Shown here: piece by piece, positions 28,385 to 37,491 of the stretch | Position numbering within the stretch: position 1 is the first letter of the stretch | Layout of the letters: every line of letters starts with the position of its first letter | Assembly (NCBI GenBank): GCA_947624355.1 | Contig: CANQKI010000003.1 | Coordinates: 1 to 64,000, forward strand | From: an uncultured Clostridia bacterium | GTDB lineage: Bacteria > Bacillota > Clostridia > Christensenellales > Aristaeellaceae | Reading direction: 5' to 3' | DNA: 64,000 nt | Program-made: the position numbers and the translations under genes | The notes under the pieces: model-generated | The model's database searches: none | Seen by the model: only the letters and a program-made list of their open reading frames with translations | What the model was told of the DNA's origin: nothing

Positions 28385-29847
28385 AACTTTTCCTCCAGCT
28401 TCCGGAACACGTAATCCGCGATTTCCGCCCGGTCGATCACGTCCCTGTGCAATACGGGCTTTTCCCGTAAATTCCTTAAATGCGGGGGCATAGGCACGTT
28501 GGACAGCCTCTCCAGCGCATCCATTTGCGTGTATGCGTCCCCGGGGATTTCTTCTCCGATTCCCGCCAGCACGGGCCCCGGGAATTTGTAGGGCGAAGCC
28601 GTGGACAGAATCACCATCGGGCGCTTCGGAGCGCCGCTTTTTTTGTACGCCATGGCCCCATGGAAGGCCACCGCCGTGTGCGGGTCGCAAAGATACCGCC
28701 GCTCCCGCCAGACGAGGCCGATGGTTTTCAGGGTTTCTTCTTCATCGCAGCAGGCCGCCGCAAAGCTTTCCCGAATGCGGTTCATGGCGTCCGCCTCCAG
28801 GGTGTATATGCCCTTTTCCCGCAGTTCCGCCATATACCGGGCCGTTTTTTCCGTGTCGCCCTGCAAAGCCAGGAACAGAAGCCTTTCCAGGTTGGAGGAC
28901 ACCAGAATATCCATGGAGGGCGAGGAGGTTTTCAGGAAGGGCCGCCGGCGATCGTACACCCCCGTTTCCAGAAAATCGGTGAGCACCCGGTTGGCGTTGG
29001 AGGCGCAGACGAGCCTGCCCACGGGCAGACCCATAAGCCTGGCGAAATATCCCGCAAGAATATCGCCGAAATTCCCCGTGGGCACGGAAAAATCCACAGG
29101 TTCCCCCAGGGAAACCGCGCCATGGGCCAGCAGGTTTTTGTATGCGTCAAAATAATACACGACCTGGGGGGCCAGGCGGCCGATGTTAATGGAATTGGCC
29201 GAGGAAAGCCGCGCCCCGGGCATGTTCGGATGCCCGGCAAACACGTCCTTCACCGCCCGCTGGCAATCGTCAAAATTGCCGCGCACGGCGCAGACGGCAA
29301 CGTTGGCCCCCTCCTGGGTGATCATCTGCCGCTCTTGAATGAGCGACACGCCGCCGGCCGGGTAGAACACCAGGATCCGTGTGCCGGGAACATCCCGGAA
29401 GCCGTGCAGCGCCGCCTTGCCCGTGTCCCCCGACGTGGCTGTCAGGATCACGATTTCGTCCCCGATGCCTTCCTGTGTTTTCGCGGCCGAAAGAAGCCGG
29501 GGCAGCATGGAAAGAGCCACATCCTTGAAGGCCGCCGTGGGCCCGTGGAAGAGCTCCAGCACGTAATCCTCCCCCACGGGCACAAGGGGCGTCAGGTCCT
29601 CCCCCTCAAACTTTCCCCGGTAAGCCTGCTGCACCAGTTCTTCCATCCCATCGATGCCTGGCAGCAGGTGACGCAGAATCATGGCCGCCATGCCCAGCCA
29701 ATCCTTTTTCAGGCATTCCCGCCAATCGAAAGGACGGGATGCCAGCGCCGGATCGATGAATAATCCGCCGTCCGGAGCCAGGCCCTGCAAAATGGCCTGG
29801 GCGGGCGAAACGGCGCAGGCGCTCCTTGTGCTTTGATACATCAGCAT
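28381..29847 (-). CDS. thrC: Threonine synthase
   Basis: YQSTRSACAVSPAQAILQGLAPDGGLFI; FHGPTAAFKDVALS; TATSGDTGKAAL. Confidence 0.95.
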   Translation of the reverse strand: MLMYQSTRSACAVSPAQAILQGLAPDGGLFIDPALASRPFDWRECLKKDWLGMAAMILRHLLPGIDGMEELVQQAYRGKFEGEDLTPLVPVGEDYVLELFHGPTAAFKDVALSMLPRLLSAAKTQEGIGDEIVILTATSGDTGKAALHGFRDVPGTRILVFYPAGGVSLIQERQMITQEGANVAVCAVRGNFDDCQRAVKDVFAGHPNMPGARLSSANSINIGRLAPQVVYYFDAYKNLLAHGAVSLGEPVDFSVPTGNFGDILAGYFARLMGLPVGRLVCASNANRVLTDFLETGVYDRRRPFLKTSSPSMDILVSSNLERLLFLALQGDTEKTARYMAELREKGIYTLEADAMNRIRESFAAACCDEEETLKTIGLVWRERRYLCDPHTAVAFHGAMAYKKSGAPKRPMVILSTASPYKFPGPVLAGIGEEIPGDAYTQMDALERLSNVPMPPHLRNLREKPVLHRDVIDRAEIADYVFRKLEEKL

Positions 29848-29861
29848 GCTTTCTTCCTCCC

Positions 29862-30308
29862 TCATTCCACGGCCACCAGGTGCGCGTTTTCCACGCCGTC
29901 CACCTGCTCCATCCGCCGGATCAGGCCGGAAATATCTTCCGCCATGCCGCTGATATCCAGGGATACCGTCACGCTGGCCCGGCCCCGGATGGGCAGGCTT
30001 TGGGTGATGGTGAGCACGCTGCACCCACTTTTTGAAATTTCCATCAGCAGCGCCCCCAGCACCCCCGTTTCATGGGCCAATACCAGGGAAAATACGGCCT
30101 TCCGCCCGTCCGGCAGGGCGCTGGGCTCCAGAATAAAATCCTTGTATTTATAGAACGTGCTGCGGGAGATGCCCGCCTGCTCCACCGCCCGGTTGACCTC
30201 TTTCACCTTGCCTTCCTCCAGCAGCCGCCGGGCCCTGAGCACCGCCTCAAAGTGCGGCGGCAGGATGCTCCTGTGCACAATCAGATAGTTTTCCAGCATG
30301 GCGATCAT
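29862..30308 (-). CDS. ACT domain-containing protein (PheB/UPF-like)
   Basis: VNRAVEQAGISRSTFYKYKD HTH-like then ACT segment. Confidence 0.85.
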   Translation of the reverse strand: MIAMLENYLIVHRSILPPHFEAVLRARRLLEEGKVKEVNRAVEQAGISRSTFYKYKDFILEPSALPDGRKAVFSLVLAHETGVLGALLMEISKSGCSVLTITQSLPIRGRASVTVSLDISGMAEDISGLIRRMEQVDGVENAHLVAVE

Positions 30309-30383
30309 CCCTTCGGGAAAATTGTATCTTTCGTGGTTCTTTTGCAAAAAACCGCTTGATCCTTCCCCGTAATTATGATACAC

Positions 30384-30424
30384 TGTTTTTGTGATAAAAA
30401 CAAGTGTCTTTTTTGGAAAGACAC
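30384..30424 (+). promoter_or_regulatory. Two adjacent hairpins in the hom leader
   Basis: TGTTTTT/AAAAACA and GTGTCTTT-TTTGG-AAAGACAC, ending ~10 nt before the RBS. Confidence 0.55.
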
Positions 30425-30445
30425 AAATTTTTCGGAGGAACGGAA

Positions 30446-31588
30446 ATGAAGGTCGCGGTATTGGGCTTTGGCGTGGTGGGCGTCGGGATTTGGGAAATGC
30501 TGGGCCAGGCGGAAAATCTGGAGCAGGGGCCGGTGCTGGTGCGTCCCGGAAAGAAGGATGCGCCCTGGAAGGTGGAAACCCTGGACGAAATCCTGGCCGA
30601 CCCTTCCATTGACGCCGTGGCCGAGGCCATGGGCGGCGTGGAACCCGCCTTTTCCTACGGCATGCGGGTCCTCCGGGCCGGGAAGCACTTCATCACGGCC
30701 AACAAGGCGCTTGTGGCCGCCCGGGGCATTGAGCTGAGCGCCCTGGCCCGGGAACGGGGCCTGGCATTCCTGTTCGGCGCGGCCTGCGGCGGCGCGCTGC
30801 CCTATCTGCAGCAGCTGTGCCTGGCCCACCGCGGCGACCGGGTGCTGCGGGTGAGCGGCATCCTCAACAGCACCACCAATTATATTCTGGACGCCATGCA
30901 GCGGCGGAATATGGAATACTGCGACGCGCTGAAGGACGCCCAGGCCCTGGGCTATGCCGAGTGCGACCCCACCGCTGACGTATCCGGCCTGGACGCGCTG
31001 CGGAAAATCATGCTGGCCTGCGCCGTGGCCTTTGACCGCCTTCCCGCGGACGGCCTGTGCTGCGAGGGCATTGACCGCCTCACCGCCGCCGACGTGACCG
31101 ATTTCAAGCGCCGTGGGCTCACCTGCCGCCTGCTGGTCAGCGGCGAACCCGTGGGCGATACCGTGTCCGCCTACGCAGAGCCCGTGCTTCTGCCTCCCGA
31201 CCGGGAGGAATGCGCCGTGCTGGATAACTTCAACCTGGCCCGGTTCGACGCCGAACGGATGGGGCGCATGGCGCTGCTGGGGCAGGGGGCCGGGCGGTAT
31301 CCCACGGCGGGCGGCGTGATCCGCGACCTGCAATGGGCCGTGCTGGGCGGACGGCAAATGCTGTCTCCCGCCTGCGTAAAAGTCACGGCGGACAACAGCC
31401 GGGTACGCCACCGCTATTATCTGCGCCTCCCCCGCGCTTTGGCCGACCGCTTCACCCCGGAAGAATACGTCCTCTGCGGCGATACGGCCCGCATTGTCAC
31501 CGAACCTGTATCGGTGGCGGAAATGCACGCCGCCGTCCGGGAAATGCGGGAAGCAGGGGCGGATGTTTTCTTCGCCGCCATGGCATAA
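30446..31588 (+). CDS. hom: Homoserine dehydrogenase
   Basis: VAVLGFGVVGVGIWEML; ITANKALVA; GILNSTTNYIL. Confidence 0.95.
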   Translation: MKVAVLGFGVVGVGIWEMLGQAENLEQGPVLVRPGKKDAPWKVETLDEILADPSIDAVAEAMGGVEPAFSYGMRVLRAGKHFITANKALVAARGIELSALARERGLAFLFGAACGGALPYLQQLCLAHRGDRVLRVSGILNSTTNYILDAMQRRNMEYCDALKDAQALGYAECDPTADVSGLDALRKIMLACAVAFDRLPADGLCCEGIDRLTAADVTDFKRRGLTCRLLVSGEPVGDTVSAYAEPVLLPPDREECAVLDNFNLARFDAERMGRMALLGQGAGRYPTAGGVIRDLQWAVLGGRQMLSPACVKVTADNSRVRHRYYLRLPRALADRFTPEEYVLCGDTARIVTEPVSVAEMHAAVREMREAGADVFFAAMA

Positions 31589-31613
31589 GCAATACGATCG
31601 GAGAAATGTCACA

Positions 31614-31651
31614 GCAAAAAAACGGAGGCGATCCTGTCTCCGCTTTTTTGC
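31614..31651. terminator. Bidirectional terminator
   Basis: GCAAAAAAACGGAG ... CTCCGCTTTTTTGC. Confidence 0.8.
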
Positions 31652-31666
31652 ATAGAAACTGTCAGT

Positions 31667-32338
31667 TTAATCAGCGTTTTTTGTTGTCTGTTCCAGGCAA
31701 TAACCCGCGTTCCGGAAAGAAGCGATGCGGATATCTGCATGGAGGGCGGCCAGTTTTTTCCGCAGGGACGCGATATTCACCCACACGGCGCCGATTTCGG
31801 CCGCGTCCGCGCCCCAGATTTTTTCCAACAGCCGTTCGGTGGAAAAAAGGGTGCGGGGCTGGGTGATCAGGATTTCCATAAGGCAGAATTCCCGCCGGGT
31901 CAGGCGCGCGGCCCCGGACGGCGTGGACAGGGTGCGGGCGTTCAGGTCCAGCACGGTATTGCCGAAAGCGGGCTTTTCCCCTGCGCCCGAAGCGCGCAGC
32001 ATGGCGCGGACGCGGGCCAGCAATTCCCGCATATCGAAGGGTTTGGTCATATAATCGTTGGCCCCGCTGTCCAGGCCCAGCACGGTATCCTCCACGCCGC
32101 TGCGGACGCCCAGCAGCAGCACGGGTACAGGATTACCCGCGGCCCGGAGGCGCTTGACCACGGCCACGCCGTCCGCCCCGGCAGGCAGCACATCCAGCAC
32201 CGCGGCGTCATACGCGCCGGTCTGCAGACGGGCAAAAGCGTCCTCGCCGTTCCGGGCCAGCTCGGCCGCATAACGGCTTTTCCGCAGCGCCGCGGCGATT
32301 TCCTCCGCCCCGTCCTTTTCCGCGATCAGGATCCGCAT
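31667..32338 (-). CDS. OmpR/PhoB-type response regulator (no adjacent kinase)
   Basis: VLDVLPAGADGVAVVKRLR; GANDYMTKPFDMRELLARV; C-terminal winged helix. Confidence 0.9.
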   Translation of the reverse strand: MRILIAEKDGAEEIAAALRKSRYAAELARNGEDAFARLQTGAYDAAVLDVLPAGADGVAVVKRLRAAGNPVPVLLLGVRSGVEDTVLGLDSGANDYMTKPFDMRELLARVRAMLRASGAGEKPAFGNTVLDLNARTLSTPSGAARLTRREFCLMEILITQPRTLFSTERLLEKIWGADAAEIGAVWVNIASLRKKLAALHADIRIASFRNAGYCLEQTTKNAD

Positions 32339-32454
32339 GCCCGCCTGCCCCCTTCTTCATGGTATTTCTATCATAAACCGTCCGCCGGCATTTTGCAAGC
32401 GGGATTTCCCCTCTTGACAAAATCCCCCAAAATGTTATAATACGGCCATCGGCA

Positions 32455-32715
32455 ATGATGGAGAGCAACCCCTCGTTGACGCGTGTTCCCTAAGAGAAGG
32501 GCGGCCATGGGCTGGAAGCCGTCCGGGACACGGGAGGGCATTCGCTCCGGAGCCGCGGCACAGAACCGGGCCCGCCCGAAACGGGCGCGCAGTAAGCGCC
32601 GCCGGCCGCCCCCGTTACGGGCGCAAGGAGGGCCGGGGAATCCCGGCCGAAAATGGGTGGTACCGCGTTGTGAATCACGCCCCATGGCAGGAATGCCGTG
32701 GGCGTTTTCATTTGG
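32455..32715 (+). ncRNA. T-box leader upstream of pheST
   Basis: TGGGTGGTACCGCG T-box sequence (32654..32667) followed by CACGCCCCATGGCA...TGCCGTGGGCGTTTT terminator. Confidence 0.92.
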
Positions 32716-32726
32716 AGGGAAAAGGA

Positions 32727-33755
32727 ATGGATATTCGGGAAAACCTGAGCAGGATCGGCGAGGAACTGGAAAAAGAGCTCCATGATCTGGACGCCCTGCA
32801 GGCCCTGGAAAACCTGAAGGTCAGGGTGCTGGGCAAGAAAGGCAGCCTGACCGCGCTGCTGCGGGGCATGGGACAACTATCCCCGGAGGAGCGGCCCAAA
32901 GCGGGCCAGCTCATCAACGAAGCCCGGGAAAAAATGACAAGGCTGCTGGAAGACAAGCAGAAAGAGCTGGCCGAACGGGAAAAGGAAGCCCGGCTCAAGA
33001 AAGAGGCCATCGACGTGACCGAGCCCCGGGACCTGCCCCTGATTGGCTGCGTGCATCCCATGAACCTGGTGCTGAACCAGGTGCTGGACTGCTTTACCAG
33101 CATGGGCTTTGACGTGGCGGAAGGGCCCGAGGTGGAATTGGATCACTACAATTTCGAATTGCTGAACATTCCCAAGAACCACCCCGCCCGAGACGCCCAG
33201 GACACCTTCTATATTGACGACAATACCGTCCTGCGCACCCACACCTCCCCCGTGCAGGCCCGCACCATGCTGTCCCGCAAGCCCCCCATCCGCATTGTAT
33301 GCCCGGGCCGGGTCTTTCGGGCCGACGAGGTGGACGCCACCCACAGCCCCGTGTTCCACCAGATCGAGGGCCTGGTGATCGACAAGGACGTGACCATGGG
33401 CGACCTCAAGGGCACCCTGGACGCGTTCGCCAAGCGCCTGTACGGCCCGGATATCGAGGTGCGCTTCCGCCCCTCCTTCTTCCCCTTTACGGAGCCTTCC
33501 GCCGAGGTGGACCTGACCTGCTTCAACTGCCACGGCAAGGGCTGCCGGGTATGCAAGGGCACGGGCTGGATCGAGGTGCTGGGCTGCGGCATGGTGAACC
33601 CGAAAGTGCTGTCCATGTGCGGCATCGACCCGGACGTGTATTCCGGCTTCGCGTTCGGCATCGGTTTGGAGCGCATCACCATGCTGCGCTACGGCATTCA
33701 GGACATGCGGCTGCTCTATGAAGGCGATTTGCGCTTCCTGCGCCAGTTCCGATAA
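32727..33755 (+). CDS. pheS: Phenylalanyl-tRNA synthetase alpha subunit
   Basis: VLGKKGSLTALLRGM; TSPVQARTM; GFAFGIGLERITML. Confidence 0.97.
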   Translation: MDIRENLSRIGEELEKELHDLDALQALENLKVRVLGKKGSLTALLRGMGQLSPEERPKAGQLINEAREKMTRLLEDKQKELAEREKEARLKKEAIDVTEPRDLPLIGCVHPMNLVLNQVLDCFTSMGFDVAEGPEVELDHYNFELLNIPKNHPARDAQDTFYIDDNTVLRTHTSPVQARTMLSRKPPIRIVCPGRVFRADEVDATHSPVFHQIEGLVIDKDVTMGDLKGTLDAFAKRLYGPDIEVRFRPSFFPFTEPSAEVDLTCFNCHGKGCRVCKGTGWIEVLGCGMVNPKVLSMCGIDPDVYSGFAFGIGLERITMLRYGIQDMRLLYEGDLRFLRQFR

Positions 33756-33770
33756 GGGAGGAAGAAAACA

Positions 33771-36164
33771 ATGAAAGTATCCATGAATTGGCTGAAAAAA
33801 TACGCCGATATCCCCATGACGGCGGAGGAATACGAGAACCGCATGATTATGACAGGCACGGGCGTGGAAGGCGTGGAAAAGCTGGGCTCGGAATTCGACC
33901 ATGTGGTGGTGGGCCGGGTGCTTTCCTGCCGGGACCATGAGAACAGCGACCATCTCCATGTGTGCGAGGTGGACGTGGGTGGGGACGCACCCTTGCAGAT
34001 CGTCTGCGGCGCGCCCAACGTGAAGGCGGGCATTCTGGTGCCCGTGGCCCTGCCCGGGGCGCACCTGCCCGGTGGCGTAACCATCAAGAAAAGCAAGATG
34101 CGCGGGGTGGAAAGCGAAGGCATGCTCTGCTCCTCCACGGAGCTGGGGGTTCCGGTGGAACTGTACCCCTCCGTGGGCGCGGCGGGGCTGCTGATCTTCA
34201 ATGAGGATTACCCCGTGGGCACGGACGTGAAAAGCATCTTCTTTGCCGACGATACCGTCATCGATTTTGAAATTCTGGCCAACCGGCCGGACTGCCTGTG
34301 CGTCTGGGGCGTGGCCCGGGAAACGGCCGCCGCCATGGGCACGGAACTGCGGCTGCCCGAAATCACGGTGCAGGAAGCGGGGGGCGATATCCATGATTTC
34401 GCCCGGGTAGAGGTCCGGGACGCGGAGTTGTGCCCCCGGTACGCCGCCAAGGTGGTCAAGAACGTACGGATTGCTCCGTCGCCCCTGTGGCTGCGGCAAT
34501 ACCTCCACGCCGCCGGCATGCGCGCCATCAACAACGTGGTGGACATTACCAACTTCATTATGCTGGAAACGGGCCATCCCATGCACGCCTTTGACCTGGA
34601 CAAGGTCCGGGGCCGGCACATTATCGTGCGCCGGGCAGAGGCGGGCGAATCCCTCACCACCCTGGACGGCAAAACCTATGACCTGCCGCAAACCGCCCTC
34701 ATGATCTGCGATGAAATGGGCCCCACGGGCCTGGCCGGCATTATGGGCGGCGAGGAAAGCGAAATCACCGAGAACACGAAAACCATTCTCTTTGAGTGCG
34801 CGGCCTTTGACCGCACCAGCATCCGCCTGACCAGCCGCGCCCTGGGCATCCGCACGGAGTCCTCCGGCCGCTTCGAGCGGGGCGTGGCCCCCGCCACCGT
34901 CATGGACGCCCTGAACCGGGCCTGCCAGATGGTGAACGAGCTGGACGCCGGCGACGTGGTGGGCGGCGTGATCGACGAATATCCGCATCCCGTATCCCCC
35001 GTGACGCTGACGGTTTCCTGCCGGCGCATGGCGAGACGGGCGGGTGTGGACATCGCGCCCGAGGAAATGGTGGAGATTCTGAAAAAGCTGCAGTTTGTCG
35101 TGACCCGGGACGGCGACGCCCTCACCGTTACCGCCCCCGCCTTCCGCCAGGATATCGAGCAGGAAGCCGACATCTGCGAGGAAGTGCTGCGCTATGCGGG
35201 CTATGACCGGATTCCCACCACCCGGCTCCGGGGCGAAACCACCACAGGCGGCCTGAACGACAAAGCGGCCCGGCAGGAGGCCCTGCGCCGGGGGCTGACC
35301 GGCATGGGCTTTTATGAGACCATGACCTTCTCCTTCGTTTCCCCCAAGGTCATTGCCATGCTGGGCTGGCCCGAGGAGGACAAACGCAGCCAGCCCCTGA
35401 TGGTGCGCAATCCCTTAGGCGAGGACACCGCCTGCATGCGCACAACGCTGCTCTGCGGCCTGTTCAGGACCCTGGAAACCAATATCAAAAACGGCAACGA
35501 AAACGGGCGCATTTACGAAATGGGCACGGTGTTCGACGCGCGGAACAAAACGGCGGAGGGCCTGCCCACCGAAAGCCCCGAACTGGCCGTCGGCATGTAT
35601 GGCGCGGGGGCGGATTTCTATGCTGTCCGCGGCGTGGCCGAGGCCCTGTGCCGCCGGGCGGGGGTTGCGTATCAGCTGGCCGATTGCAATGAACCGTACC
35701 TGCATCCCGGCCGCCGGGCTGCCCTGGTTTCCGGGGGCGAGACCCTGGCCGTGGTGGGCGAAGTGCACCCTGACGCCGCCGAAAGGTTCGACCTGACCGG
35801 CCGGGTGTATGTGGCAGTCATCTATCTGCCCGCCCTCTTCCGCCTGAGCACGCCCATGGGCGAAGTAAAGCCCATCGCCCGGTTCCCCGCCGTCGCCCGG
35901 GATATCGCCCTGGTCATGCCCGAGAAAACCCCCGTCGGCCCCCTCATGGATGCCATCCGTCACGGCTGCGGGCCCCTGCTGGAGGATATCCGCATGTTCG
36001 ACGTGTTCCGGGGCGTGCAGATCGGCCTGGGCAATAAGTCCGTGGCCTTCTCCCTCACCTTCCGCGCCGCCGACCATACCCTCGCCGAGGATGAAATCAA
36101 CCGCCTCACCGATAAGGCCGTCCGCACCGCCGAACGCCATTCGGGCGCAGTGCTCAGAAGCTGA
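33771..36164 (+). CDS. pheT: Phenylalanyl-tRNA synthetase beta subunit
   Basis: MKVSMNWLKKYADI; full-length B domains. Confidence 0.97.
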   Translation: MKVSMNWLKKYADIPMTAEEYENRMIMTGTGVEGVEKLGSEFDHVVVGRVLSCRDHENSDHLHVCEVDVGGDAPLQIVCGAPNVKAGILVPVALPGAHLPGGVTIKKSKMRGVESEGMLCSSTELGVPVELYPSVGAAGLLIFNEDYPVGTDVKSIFFADDTVIDFEILANRPDCLCVWGVARETAAAMGTELRLPEITVQEAGGDIHDFARVEVRDAELCPRYAAKVVKNVRIAPSPLWLRQYLHAAGMRAINNVVDITNFIMLETGHPMHAFDLDKVRGRHIIVRRAEAGESLTTLDGKTYDLPQTALMICDEMGPTGLAGIMGGEESEITENTKTILFECAAFDRTSIRLTSRALGIRTESSGRFERGVAPATVMDALNRACQMVNELDAGDVVGGVIDEYPHPVSPVTLTVSCRRMARRAGVDIAPEEMVEILKKLQFVVTRDGDALTVTAPAFRQDIEQEADICEEVLRYAGYDRIPTTRLRGETTTGGLNDKAARQEALRRGLTGMGFYETMTFSFVSPKVIAMLGWPEEDKRSQPLMVRNPLGEDTACMRTTLLCGLFRTLETNIKNGNENGRIYEMGTVFDARNKTAEGLPTESPELAVGMYGAGADFYAVRGVAEALCRRAGVAYQLADCNEPYLHPGRRAALVSGGETLAVVGEVHPDAAERFDLTGRVYVAVIYLPALFRLSTPMGEVKPIARFPAVARDIALVMPEKTPVGPLMDAIRHGCGPLLEDIRMFDVFRGVQIGLGNKSVAFSLTFRAADHTLAEDEINRLTDKAVRTAERHSGAVLRS

Positions 36165-36194
36165 AACGGCCGGCCTGCGGATATAACCAGTGAC

Positions 36195-36224
36195 GGACGC
36201 TGAGCAAAAACTCAGCGTCCTTTT
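36195..36224 (+). terminator. Terminator downstream of pheT
   Basis: GGACGCTGAG-CAAAAA-CTCAGCGTCC-TTTT. Confidence 0.85.
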
Positions 36225-36490
36225 CTCGTCCGGAAAATCGGTAATTTGAAAAAATTAGACGGCGCTTCTGCGCACGGTCAGCCTGCACCCGGGTAACAAA
36301 AGCATGAAACAGAAAGTGACGCGAGGCGCGTTTTTTGCCCGACAGCCATGGAATAGGGCTGGCCATTCAAAAAATCATCGAACATAAAAAAAGAAGAAAC
36401 GGCTTTCGTCCTCTTTAGCAATTTGTCCAGCCTTTCCCTTTGATAAAGCGTCGCCTCCCTGCGCACAATAGCCGCGAGGAGGCGATCATC

Positions 36491-37075
36491 TTGAAAAAAA
36501 TTTGGATGCTCTTACTGCTGTTGACCCTGTCCGCCCTGGTGCTGGCGGGCTGCTCCGGAAGCGCGGACACGCTGCCCACCCCCACCCCCGGCGCCACCGA
36601 CATGACGCCCCAGGCGTCCCCCGGCGCCACCGTGGGAACGGACGGCATGATGGACGGGCTGCTGCCCGGCGTCACCGCTGCCCCTGACGCAAACGACGCG
36701 CCCGCCGTGGGCACGGGCGCGGGGATTGCCACCGTGGAGGACGCGAAAAAGGATTCCGAAGAGATGGAAGACGCCGTCGAAAAGCTCTCCGAAGTGGACG
36801 ACGCGTACGTGGTGGCCGTGGGCAACACGGCGGTGGTGGGCGTGGAATTTGACGCCCAGTACAAGGGCGGCGTGGACGACCGGATGAAGGGCATGGTGCT
36901 CACCCGGGTGCAGACCGTCAACAAGAACGTGACCGGTGTCGCCGTGACGGACGATGAAAAGCTGGTGCGGCAGATTGAGTCCCTGGCCGAAACGCTGGAG
37001 AGCGCCACGTCCCTCAGCGCCGTGAGCACCCAGGCGGAAGAGCTGGCAGGCCAGATCAAGGTTTACACAAAATGA
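36491..37075 (+). CDS. YhcN/YlaJ-like sporulation lipoprotein
   Basis: Lipobox LVLAGC; AYVVAVGNTAVVGVEFD; TTG start. Confidence 0.75.
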   Translation: MKKIWMLLLLLTLSALVLAGCSGSADTLPTPTPGATDMTPQASPGATVGTDGMMDGLLPGVTAAPDANDAPAVGTGAGIATVEDAKKDSEEMEDAVEKLSEVDDAYVVAVGNTAVVGVEFDAQYKGGVDDRMKGMVLTRVQTVNKNVTGVAVTDDEKLVRQIESLAETLESATSLSAVSTQAEELAGQIKVYTK

Positions 37076-37491
37076 GGACGGAAGCCGCCCGCACGCGGCG
37101 CTGGGCCCTCCTTGGTGCGCCGGTGCTGCTTGGCTGCGCCGGGCTGGGGATGCGTGCGGGCGGCGGGGCGGCAGGATTGCTCGGCTGCATGATGCTGAGT
37201 ATGCTCCGCGGGCCCTTCCGTTATCCTTATCCCCGCCGCCGGGGCCTTGCCCCCCAACGGCTCTTTTTTGCGTGGAGCGCGGGGACGTTCGTTCTGATTC
37301 TGACGGAAAGATGCCTGAATGCCCTGTTGGCCGATCCTGCGCTGGATGCCTTATGCTATATGACGGGCGTTTTTCCCGCCTGCGTCCTGTGCGGGCAATC
37401 GCTGTTTTGGCCCTTGTCAAAATCCCGGGCGGCAGCGGGCGGAATGATTCTGTGGGCTTTGCTGGCCTTAATCTTTATCGCCGGTAGGTAA
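37072..37491 (+). CDS. Small multi-TM hypothetical protein
   Basis: Hydrophobic segments; ATGA overlap with the upstream gene. Confidence 0.5.
   Translation: MRTEAARTRRWALLGAPVLLGCAGLGMRAGGGAAGLLGCMMLSMLRGPFRYPYPRRRGLAPQRLFFAWSAGTFVLILTERCLNALLADPALDALCYMTGVFPACVLCGQSLFWPLSKSRAAAGGMILWALLALIFIAGR

Noticed and set aside
32877-34988. 703-aa minus-strand ORF
   Set aside because: Antisense to pheS/pheT.
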